Position numbers and translations under genes: made by a program
The notes under the pieces: model-generated
The model's database searches: none
Told to the model about the DNA's origin: nothing
Seen by the model: only the letters and a program-made list of their open reading frames with translations
Assembly (NCBI RefSeq): GCF_036924535.1
Contig: NZ_JAZHRT010000001.1
Coordinates: 5,828,001 to 5,892,000, forward strand
Direction of reading: 5' to 3'
Origin: Bradyrhizobium sp. AZCC 2262
GTDB lineage: Bacteria > Pseudomonadota > Alphaproteobacteria > Rhizobiales > Xanthobacteraceae
Length of the DNA stretch: 64,000 nt
Part shown: positions 15,838 through 23,496 of the stretch, in pieces
Numbering within the stretch: the stretch's first letter is position 1
How the letters are laid out: each line of letters opens with the position of its first letter

Positions 15838-17637
15838 ATGAAACCGACTGATATCTCGGCGCCAGACTACTTTCACAAAGTGGTCGATTGCCAATGGGCC
15901 TGCCCCGCTCACACGCCAGTTCCCGAGTACATCCGACTGATTGCCGAGGGGCGTTATAGCGACGCCTACATGATCAACTGGAAATCGAACGTGTTTCCCG
16001 GAATTCTGGGACGCACCTGCGATCGTCCATGCGAGCCGGCATGCCGCCGCGGTCGTGTCGAGGAAACTCCGGTCGCGATCTGCCGCCTGAAGCGCGTTGC
16101 CGCCGACTTCAAGGACGACGTCAAGCACCGCATGCCGAAGCCGCTGGCAAAGAACGGCAAGCGCATCGCGCTGGTCGGCGGCGGCCCCGCCTCGCTGGCG
16201 GTGGCGCGCGACCTCGCACCGCTCGGCTATCACTGCACCGTGTTCGATGCCGATCCCAAGGCGGGCGGCATGATGCGGAGCCAGATTCCAAAGTTCCGTC
16301 TGCCCGACACTGTCATCGACGAGGAGACCGATTACATCCTCAACCTCGGGGTCGACTTCAAGGGCGGCCATCGCATCGACAGCCTGAAGAAGCTGCTCAG
16401 CGAAAATTACGACGCGATCTTTATCGGCTCCGGCGCCCCGCGCGGCCGCGAGCTCGACATCCCCGGCCGCAAGGAAGCGGCCGCCAATATTCATATCGGC
16501 ATCGAGTGGCTGGCGTCGGTCTCGTTCGGCCATGTCGAGAAGATCGGCCGGCGCGTGATCGTGCTCGGCGGCGGCAACACTGCGATGGATTGCTGCCGCA
16601 CCGCGCGCCGCCTCGGTGGCGCAGACGTCAGGGTCATCGTGCGCTCTGGCTTCGAGGAAATGAAGGCGAGCCCCTGGGAAAAGGAAGACGCCCTTCACGA
16701 GGACATTCCGATCCTCAATTTCATGGTCCCGGTGGCGTTCAAGCATGTCAGCGGCAAGCTCATCGGCGTCACCTTCCAGAAGGTGAAGGCCGAATACGAC
16801 GCCAAGGGCCGTCGCAACCTGGTGCCCTCGGGCGAACCCGACCAGACCATTCCCTGCGACGACGTGCTGGTCGCGGTCGGCCAGGAGAATGCGTTCCCCT
16901 GGATCGAGCGCGACTGCGGCATCGAGTTCGACAAGTGGAACATGCCGCAGGTCGATGCAAAGACCTTCGTATCGACCAATCCGAAAGTCTTCTTCGGTGG
17001 CGACGCCGCGTTCGGCCCCAAGAACATCATCTGGGCGGTCGCGCACGGCCATGATGCCGCGCTGTCGATCCACAAGATGATATCGGGCGAGGACATCAAC
17101 GAACGCCCGCTGCCCGAAGTGCATGTCTCCTCGCAGAAGATGGGCATCCACGAGTGGAGCTACGACAACGACATCTCCGGCGACAAGCGCTACAAGGTGC
17201 CGCATCGCGACAAGGTGATCGCGCTGAAGGACATCCGGACCGAGGTCGAGCTCGGCTATGATGTCAAGCTCGCGCTCGGCGAGGCGCAGCGTTGCCTGAA
17301 CTGCGACGTGCAGACCGTGTTCTCGGCGCCCGCCTGCATCGAATGCGACGCCTGCGTCGACATCTGCCCAATGGATTGCATCACATTCACAGAGAACAGC
17401 GAGGAAGAGGACCTCCGGCTGCGGCTGAAAGCGCCCTCGCCGCACCACGACCAGGCGCTCTATGTCGCCGAAGGACTCAAGACCGGGCGCGTCATGGTGA
17501 AGGACGAAGACGTCTGCCTGCATTGCGGGCTGTGCGCCGAGCGCTGCCCTACCGGCGCCTGGGACATGCAAAAGTACCTCATCGATATGACTCACGCGGG
17601 ATCAACATGTCAGTCCAAAGCCCGATCAGCAGCGTAA
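15838..17637 (+). CDS. korC: GltD-like NAD(P)-dependent flavoprotein with two [4Fe-4S] clusters, partner of the 2-oxoacid:acceptor oxidoreductase
   Basis: Probably passes electrons between the oxidoreductase encoded next and NAD(P). The 599-residue protein begins with the glutamate-synthase small-subunit module: N-terminal cysteines 18, 22, 61, 65 and 69, an FAD-binding GGGPASLAVA at 114-123 and a second nucleotide site VIVLGGGNTAMDCCRTAR near residue 240. The C-terminus adds a ferredoxin-like domain with Cys500, 503, 506, 510 and Cys560, 563, 566, 570 in classic CxxCxxCxxxC spacing. The next gene starts 31 bases before this one ends. The symbol follows the three-subunit 2-oxoglutarate:NADP oxidoreductase of Azoarcus evansii and is tentative. 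Confidence 0.85.
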   Translation: MKPTDISAPDYFHKVVDCQWACPAHTPVPEYIRLIAEGRYSDAYMINWKSNVFPGILGRTCDRPCEPACRRGRVEETPVAICRLKRVAADFKDDVKHRMPKPLAKNGKRIALVGGGPASLAVARDLAPLGYHCTVFDADPKAGGMMRSQIPKFRLPDTVIDEETDYILNLGVDFKGGHRIDSLKKLLSENYDAIFIGSGAPRGRELDIPGRKEAAANIHIGIEWLASVSFGHVEKIGRRVIVLGGGNTAMDCCRTARRLGGADVRVIVRSGFEEMKASPWEKEDALHEDIPILNFMVPVAFKHVSGKLIGVTFQKVKAEYDAKGRRNLVPSGEPDQTIPCDDVLVAVGQENAFPWIERDCGIEFDKWNMPQVDAKTFVSTNPKVFFGGDAAFGPKNIIWAVAHGHDAALSIHKMISGEDINERPLPEVHVSSQKMGIHEWSYDNDISGDKRYKVPHRDKVIALKDIRTEVELGYDVKLALGEAQRCLNCDVQTVFSAPACIECDACVDICPMDCITFTENSEEEDLRLRLKAPSPHHDQALYVAEGLKTGRVMVKDEDVCLHCGLCAERCPTGAWDMQKYLIDMTHAGSTCQSKARSAA

Positions 17638-19457
17638 ACGACTTCGTCGTCCGCTTCGCCAACGTCAACGGCTCGGGTTCAGCGAGCGCCAACGAGCTGT
17701 TCGCGCGTTCGATCCTGCGCCATGGGGTGCCGGTCAGCCCGCGCAACATCTTCCCGTCCAACATCCAGGGCCTGCCGACCTGGTACGAGGTGCGCGTCAC
17801 CGAAGCCGGCCATCTCGGCGCCCGCGGCGGCGTCGACCTGATGGTGGCGATGAACCCGCAGACCTGGGACAAGGACGTCGCCTCGATCGAGCCCGGCGGC
17901 TATCTGTTCTACGATTCGACCAAGCCGATGCCGACGTCGAAATTCCGCGCCGACATCACCGTGATCGGTGTGCCGCTAACCGCGATCACCAACTCGACCT
18001 ACACCGATCCGCGCCAGCGCCAGCTGTTCAAGAACATCATCTATCTCGGCGCGCTCTGTGCGCTGCTCGACCTCGACCCGAAGCTCGTCGAGCAACTGAT
18101 CGGCGAGCAATACAAGGGCAAGGAAAAGCTCTTGTCATCGAATGTGCACGCACTGCATCTCGGCCGCGATTGGGCGCTGCAGAATTTGAAATGCCCGATC
18201 GGGCTGCAGGTGAAGAAATCAGACAAGGTCGGCGACCGCATCTTCATGGAAGGCAACAGCGCGGCCGCGCTCGGCGCCGTCTACGGCGGCGCCACCGTCT
18301 GCGCCTGGTATCCGATCACACCGTCGTCGTCGGTGGCGGAGGCTTTTACGAGCCACTGCAAGAAACTGCGGCACGACCCGGAGACCGGCAAGGCAAAATA
18401 CGCGATTGTGCAAGGCGAAGACGAGCTCGCATCCATCGGCATCGTGATCGGCGCCTCCTGGAATGGCGCGCGGGCCTTCACCGCGACCTCCGGCCCCGGC
18501 ATCTCCCTGATGACGGAATTCATCGGCCTGTCGTATTTTGCGGAAATTCCGGCCGTGATCATGAACATCCAGCGCGCCGGCCCTTCGACGGGCATGCCGA
18601 CGCGGACCCAGCAATGCGATATCATCGCCTGCGCCTATGCGTCCCACGGCGACACCAAGCATGTCCTGCTGTTCCCGGAAGATCCGGCCGAAGCGTTCGA
18701 GTTCGCGGCACAGTCGTTCGACCTCGCCGAGCGGCTGCAGACCGTGATCTTCCTGATGCTCGACCTCGACATCGGCATGAACCACCGGCTGTGCCGTCCG
18801 CTGAAGTGGGACGACGCCCGGCAGTATGACCGCGGCAAGGTGATGACCGCGGAAATGCTTGACGAGCCTGGCCGCGATTTCGGCCGTTATCTCGACGTCG
18901 ACGGCGACGGCATCCCCTACCGCACCTATCCCGGTACGCATCCGACCAAGGGCTCTTTCTTTACCCGCGGCACCTCGCGCGACCGCTACGCGCGCTATTC
19001 GGAGGAAGGCGCGATCTATGCCGACAACATGCAGCGGCTGGTGCGCAAGTTCGAGACCGCGCAGGACATGGTGCCGCGGCCGTTGCAGGCCAACGCCGCC
19101 AAGCCGACCAAATACGGCGTGATCTATTTCGGCTCGACCGCACCTGCGATGGACGAAGCGATTGGCTTGCTGGAAGCGCGCGGGCATCAGCTCGACCGTC
19201 TGCGCATCCGTGCGTTCCCGTTCCACTCCAGCGTGGCGAGCTTCATCGCCGATCACGACTTCGTCTACGTGGTCGAGCAGAACCGCGACGGCCAGCTACG
19301 GCAATTGATCGTCAACGAGAACGGCATCGATCCGGTCCGCCTGGTGCCGATCCTGCACTATGACGGCACGCCGATCACCGCCCGCTTCATCGCCAACGCG
19401 ATCGGCGACCATCAGGACCATCTCAAAGTGACCCCTCTCCGCAAGGCCGTGTCATGA
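17607..19457 (+). CDS. korA: 2-oxoacid:acceptor oxidoreductase, fused gamma-alpha subunit
   Basis: Catalytic subunit of a CoA-dependent 2-oxoacid (probably 2-oxoglutarate) oxidoreductase. The 616-residue protein joins a gamma domain (about 1-180, beginning NDFVVRFANVNGSGSASAN) to an alpha domain that starts at FMEGNSAAALGAVYGG and carries YPITPSSSVAEAF near residue 235, GEDELASIGIVIGASWNGARAFTATSGPG and the TQQCDI segment. The ATG at 17607 lies inside the preceding gene; the frame runs further upstream but without family sequence. The TPP-binding subunit follows after 130 bases occupied mostly by a palindromic repeat. The substrate is inferred from family resemblance. Confidence 0.9.
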   Translation: MSVQSPISSVNDFVVRFANVNGSGSASANELFARSILRHGVPVSPRNIFPSNIQGLPTWYEVRVTEAGHLGARGGVDLMVAMNPQTWDKDVASIEPGGYLFYDSTKPMPTSKFRADITVIGVPLTAITNSTYTDPRQRQLFKNIIYLGALCALLDLDPKLVEQLIGEQYKGKEKLLSSNVHALHLGRDWALQNLKCPIGLQVKKSDKVGDRIFMEGNSAAALGAVYGGATVCAWYPITPSSSVAEAFTSHCKKLRHDPETGKAKYAIVQGEDELASIGIVIGASWNGARAFTATSGPGISLMTEFIGLSYFAEIPAVIMNIQRAGPSTGMPTRTQQCDIIACAYASHGDTKHVLLFPEDPAEAFEFAAQSFDLAERLQTVIFLMLDLDIGMNHRLCRPLKWDDARQYDRGKVMTAEMLDEPGRDFGRYLDVDGDGIPYRTYPGTHPTKGSFFTRGTSRDRYARYSEEGAIYADNMQRLVRKFETAQDMVPRPLQANAAKPTKYGVIYFGSTAPAMDEAIGLLEARGHQLDRLRIRAFPFHSSVASFIADHDFVYVVEQNRDGQLRQLIVNENGIDPVRLVPILHYDGTPITARFIANAIGDHQDHLKVTPLRKAVS

Positions 19458-19479
19458 CCTGTGCGTTGCTCTCTCCGGC

Positions 19480-19563
19480 GTCATGCCCGGCCTTGTGCCG
19501 GGCATCCACGTCTTCCTTTTTTCCGGCCAAGACGTGGATGGCCGGGACAAGCCCGGCCATGAC
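19480..19563. repeat. dispersed palindromic repeat, family A, copy 2, inside the kor operon
   Basis: The arms GTCATGCCCGGCC ... CATCCACGTCTT and AAGACGTGGATGG ... CCCGGCCATGAC fold into a near-perfect stem of about 35 base pairs around a T-rich loop. It fills most of the gap between korA and korB, so a shared transcript would carry this hairpin. Read as protein it gives an artefactual extension of korB. It matches the unit at 3688-3785 and the half unit at 57586-57620. Confidence 0.9.
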
Positions 19564-19587
19564 GAGCTGGGATCCGCAGGTGTTCTC

Positions 19588-20643
19588 ATGACCTACATTG
19601 CAAAGCCGAAGTTTCATCATCCCGGCCTGCCGAAGAACGAGCTCGGCTATACCCACCGCGACTACGAGGGCAAGATCTCGACGCTGTGCGCCGGCTGCGG
19701 CCACGACTCGATCACCGCTTCCATCATCGAGGCCTGCTACGAGCTGTCGATCGAGCCGCATCGCGTCGCCAAGATTTCCGGCATCGGCTGCTCGTCGAAA
19801 ACGCCGGACTATTTCCTCGGCAATTCGCACGGCTTCAACTCGGTGCATGGCCGCATGCCGTCGGTGCTGACCGGCGCCAACCTCGCCAACCGCGACCTGA
19901 TCTATCTCGGCGTCTCCGGTGACGGCGACAGTGCCTCGATCGGCTTCGGCCAGTTCGCGCATTCGATCCGGCGCGCCGTGAATATGACCTACATCGTCGA
20001 GAACAACGGCGTCTACGGCCTGACCAAGGGCCAGTTCTCGGCGACCGCCGACCGCGGTTCGAAGTCCAAGAAGGGTGTGACGAACACCGACAACGCTATC
20101 GATCTGGTGGCGATCGCCCTGCAGCTCGGCGCGAGCTTCGTGGCGCGCAGTTTTTCCGGTGACAAGAGTCAACTGGTGCCGCTGATCGCGGCCGCGATCC
20201 GGCACAAGGGCGCGTCCTTCATCGACGTCATCAGCCCCTGCATCGCCTTCAACAACCATGCCGGCTCGACCAAGAGTTTTGATTACGTCCGCGAGCACAA
20301 CGACGCGGTGAACCGGCTTGACGTGCTCACCGGCCGCGACCCGATCACGGTCGACTACGCGCCAGGCACGGTGCAGGTCGTCGAACAGCATGACGGCACC
20401 AAGCTGGCGCTGCGCAAGATCGACGCCGACTATGACGCCAACGACCGGCTCGCAGCCATGACCTTCCTGCAGAAGCACGCCGCCAAGGGCCAGGTTGTGA
20501 CCGGACTGCTCTATGTCGACCCGGATTCGGAAGACCTGCACACCCATCTCGACACCGTCGAGAGGCCGCTCAATACGCTAGAAGCCGAGGACCTGTGCCC
20601 CGGCACATCAGCGCTGGAGAAGATCAACGCCAGCCTGCGGTAA
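19588..20643 (+). CDS. korB: 2-oxoacid:acceptor oxidoreductase, TPP-binding beta subunit
   Basis: Binds thiamine diphosphate and completes the oxidoreductase with the preceding two proteins. The 351-residue protein has LCAGCGHDSI with Cys34 and Cys37, ISGIGCSSKTPDYF, and the TPP motif GDGDSASIGFGQFAHSIRR starting near residue 111, followed by VENNGVYGLTKGQFSAT. The DVISPCIAFNNH segment is typical of KorB proteins. The ATG at 19588 begins MTYIAKPKF, where homologues start; the open frame upstream is translation of the repeat. It ends 18 bases from the end of spoVR on the other strand. Confidence 0.93.
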   Translation: MTYIAKPKFHHPGLPKNELGYTHRDYEGKISTLCAGCGHDSITASIIEACYELSIEPHRVAKISGIGCSSKTPDYFLGNSHGFNSVHGRMPSVLTGANLANRDLIYLGVSGDGDSASIGFGQFAHSIRRAVNMTYIVENNGVYGLTKGQFSATADRGSKSKKGVTNTDNAIDLVAIALQLGASFVARSFSGDKSQLVPLIAAAIRHKGASFIDVISPCIAFNNHAGSTKSFDYVREHNDAVNRLDVLTGRDPITVDYAPGTVQVVEQHDGTKLALRKIDADYDANDRLAAMTFLQKHAAKGQVVTGLLYVDPDSEDLHTHLDTVERPLNTLEAEDLCPGTSALEKINASLR

Positions 20644-20661
20644 CCACGCTGCCGCGAGTAG

Positions 20662-22206
20662 CTAGGCCGCCACGGCGATGTTCCGCGGGTTTGCGACGTA
20701 CTCCTTCAGCACCTTGCCGACCCCGTCGGTCTCGACGAGGGACACGTCGTAGCTCCAGAGATCGGCTAGGTGCTGGAGCACGCGCTTGGTGTCGGCCTCG
20801 CTGAGCTGGGCGCCCTTCACCACGGTGTGACGCAACATCAGGCGACGATCGCCGGCAAGGTCGACGTCGACGACTTCGATGTTCGCGTCGATGAAGCCGA
20901 CGTCGTACTGCCGCGCCAGTTCGCGGCGCAGCCGGCGGTAGCCGCGCTCGTTGTGGATGGCGTCGACCAGGATACCGGCGCGCTCCTCCGGATCGTCATG
21001 CAGATGGAACAGGCGGAAGTGCCGCATCAGCCGCGGGCTCATGAACTGGCTGATGAAGCTTTCATCGCGATAATTGGCCCAGACGTCGCGCAGCACGCCC
21101 ATCGCATCGCCCTTCCCGGCGATATCCGGAAACCACTCGCGATCCTCGTCTTTGGGATTGGTGACGATGCGCTCGATGTCCTGCATCATCGCAAATCCGA
21201 GCGCATACGGGTTGAAGCCGGAATAGCGGGGATCGTCGAACTCGGGCTGGAACACGACGTTGGTGTGCGACTGCAGGAATTCGAGGAAATTGCCGTCGGT
21301 CAGCCGTCCCTGCTGGTGCAGCCGGCTCATGATGCGATAGTGAACGTAGGTCGCCGTGCCCTCGTTCATCACCTTGGTCTGGCTCTGCGGATAGAAGTAC
21401 TGCGCGATGTGCCGCACGATGCGCAGCAATTCGCGTTGCCAGGGACGCAGGCGCGGCGCCGTCTTCTCGAGAAAATACAGCAGGTTTTCCTGGGGCAAAC
21501 CGAGCATCTGGCGGCGGCGCTCGACGTCCAGTATCGCGTCGCTCTTCACTTTGCCGCCCGGAACGGTGCGCCACAGATCGTTGAACGCGCTCTCCTCATG
21601 GGCGCGACGCCGGCCCGCCCGCTTTTCCTCGGCACGCAAGTCGAGACTCTTCTTGCCGGGATAGCGATCGATGCCGTGCGACATCAAGGCATGCGCGGCA
21701 TCGAGCGTGTGCTCGACCGCCAGCCGACCGTGGCGCTCCTCGCAATGCGCCACATAGCGCTTGGCGAATTCGAGATAATCCAGAATGCCGTCGGCGTCGG
21801 TCCATTGCTTGAACAGATAGTTGTTCTTGAAGAAATGATTGTGGCCGAAGGCGGCATGCGCGATCACCAGCGTCTGCATCGTCGCGGTATTTTCCTCCAT
21901 CAGGTAGGAAATGCACGGCGACGAGTTGATGACGATCTCGTAGGCCAGCCCCATCAGTCCCTTGCGATAGGACGCCTCCTGAAAGGCAAAGTGCTTGCCG
22001 AATGACCAATGCTTGTAGAACAGCGGCATGCCGACCGACGAATAGGCGTCCAGCATCTGCTCGGCGGTAATGACCTCGATCTGATTGGGATAGACATCGA
22101 GTCCCAATTCGTCCCGCGCAACCTGCTCGCAGGCGTCGCAGATCCGCTGCAGCGTCCGAAAGTCCCAATCGGCGCCCCGAAACAGCAGTTGGTCGGTCGC
22201 GGTCAT
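20662..22206 (-). CDS. SpoVR/YcgB family protein
   Basis: Cytoplasmic protein of 514 residues from the SpoVR family, named for a spore cortex mutant in Bacillus but present in many non-sporulating Proteobacteria beside PrkA and YeaH. Conserved segments include the IEVITAEQMLDAYSSVGMPLFYKHWSFGK region, YLMEENTATMQTLVIAHAAFGHNHFF and NEGTATYVHYRIM, the last two with His/Glu patterns that could bind a metal. Its start overlaps the yeaH-like stop by four bases. The biochemical role is unknown; the conserved trio points to starvation or stress physiology. Confidence 0.93.
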   Translation of the reverse strand: MTATDQLLFRGADWDFRTLQRICDACEQVARDELGLDVYPNQIEVITAEQMLDAYSSVGMPLFYKHWSFGKHFAFQEASYRKGLMGLAYEIVINSSPCISYLMEENTATMQTLVIAHAAFGHNHFFKNNYLFKQWTDADGILDYLEFAKRYVAHCEERHGRLAVEHTLDAAHALMSHGIDRYPGKKSLDLRAEEKRAGRRRAHEESAFNDLWRTVPGGKVKSDAILDVERRRQMLGLPQENLLYFLEKTAPRLRPWQRELLRIVRHIAQYFYPQSQTKVMNEGTATYVHYRIMSRLHQQGRLTDGNFLEFLQSHTNVVFQPEFDDPRYSGFNPYALGFAMMQDIERIVTNPKDEDREWFPDIAGKGDAMGVLRDVWANYRDESFISQFMSPRLMRHFRLFHLHDDPEERAGILVDAIHNERGYRRLRRELARQYDVGFIDANIEVVDVDLAGDRRLMLRHTVVKGAQLSEADTKRVLQHLADLWSYDVSLVETDGVGKVLKEYVANPRNIAVAA

Positions 22207-23483
22207 GACGCGTTCCTTTCCTGCTGGCTACGGCGCTGGAAGAGATCGTGAAACACCGGGAAGATCTCGCTGCGCTCGTTGACCTTGCGCATCGAGAGCG
22301 GCGCGCCGCTCGCGCGCAGGCTCTCGTAAAGGGTCCACAGCGACGAATTGGGCATTTCGTAGGACAGGCCGTTTTCCTGGCCGACTTCCAGATAGGCAAA
22401 GAACTGGGTGATCGGCAGGATCTTGTCGGTCAGGAGACGGCTCGTGACCTCGCCGTCCGCGTAGGAATTGTCGCCGTCGGAAGCCTGCGCGGCATAGATG
22501 TTCCAGTCCGCCGGCCGGAACCGCGTGCGCACAATGTCATGCATCGCCTGCAACGCGCTCGACACCAGCGTGCCGCCGGAAGCCGGTCCGTAAAAGAACG
22601 TCTGCTCGTCGACCTCTTCGGCCCGGTCGGTATGCCGGATAAAAACGATCTCGACGTGACGGTAGCGGCGCTTCAGGAACACGTAGAGCAGCATGTAGAA
22701 GCGCTTGGCGAGATCCTTCATGTGCTCGGTCATCGAACCCGAGACGTCCATCAGGCAGAACATGACGGCCTGCGCCACCGGTTTCGGCACCGTCTCGAAG
22801 CGCCGGTACCGGATGTCGATCGGATCGATGAACGGGATGCGACTTATCTTGGCCCGCAGGGCCTCGATCTCGGCCATGAGCTCGGCGCGGCGCGCCTCGT
22901 CGCTGCAGTCCGCCAGTTCCGCCTCAAGGGCCGCCAGCGCCTCCGGCCTCGGCCGCCGCAGCGCAACACGCCGCGCCAGGGCGCGGCTTACGGTTCGGCT
23001 CACCGAGATGTTGGCGGGCGAGCCGGACGTCGAGTAACCCGCCCGGCGAATGCCCTCGCTCTCGACCTCCGCCAGCTTTCGCTTGGCGAGATCGGGCAAT
23101 TCCAGATCGTCCAGGAACAGGTCGACAAACTCGTCGCGGCTGAGAACGAAGCGGAACGTATCTTCGCTGTCGCCCTCGCCCGCACCCCTTCCCTTGCCAC
23201 CGCTCGGGTTCGGGCGCGGAAGGATATCGCCCTCGACGAACTTCTTGTTTCCGGGCAGCACCATGTCGCGCGTGCCGCCCTCGCGGCGAAAGCGCGGCTC
23301 GTCCATGCCATCGATCGGGACGCTGACCTCGCCGCCTTCCAGGACATCCTTGATGTCCCGGTCCTGCGACGATTTCTTCACCGCCCCCTGCACCAGCGCC
23401 TTGGCCCGGCGCAGGAAGCGCTGCCGATTCTCCAGACTCTTACTACCCGGATTCAGGCGCCGGTCGACGATGTGAATGGCCAC
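22203..23483 (-). CDS. YeaH/YhbH family (DUF444) VWA-like protein
   Basis: Protein of 426 residues that accompanies the PrkA kinase in most Proteobacteria. The C-terminal half is a von Willebrand A-like domain: DVSGSMTEHMKD provides the DxSxS metal-site motif, with GGTLVSSAL supplying the following threonine. The N-terminal half is charged, with a Gly/Lys-rich linker GGKGRGAGEGD. The start is a GTG at 23483 giving MAIHIVDRRLNPG, the usual family beginning, with GGAT upstream. It lies 13 bases after prkA and overlaps spoVR by four bases. Confidence 0.92.
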   Translation of the reverse strand: MAIHIVDRRLNPGSKSLENRQRFLRRAKALVQGAVKKSSQDRDIKDVLEGGEVSVPIDGMDEPRFRREGGTRDMVLPGNKKFVEGDILPRPNPSGGKGRGAGEGDSEDTFRFVLSRDEFVDLFLDDLELPDLAKRKLAEVESEGIRRAGYSTSGSPANISVSRTVSRALARRVALRRPRPEALAALEAELADCSDEARRAELMAEIEALRAKISRIPFIDPIDIRYRRFETVPKPVAQAVMFCLMDVSGSMTEHMKDLAKRFYMLLYVFLKRRYRHVEIVFIRHTDRAEEVDEQTFFYGPASGGTLVSSALQAMHDIVRTRFRPADWNIYAAQASDGDNSYADGEVTSRLLTDKILPITQFFAYLEVGQENGLSYEMPNSSLWTLYESLRASGAPLSMRKVNERSEIFPVFHDLFQRRSQQERNAS

Positions 23484-23496
23484 GTTTTCATCCGCC

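Noticed and set aside
15658..17595. Open frame of 645 codons on the minus strand
   Set aside because: Shadow of the GltD-like flavoprotein gene, in the antisense phase typical of GC-rich DNA; no recognisable domains.
19483..19587. N-terminal extension of korB
   Set aside because: Translates the palindromic repeat into a typical artefact peptide; homologues begin at MTYIAKPKF.
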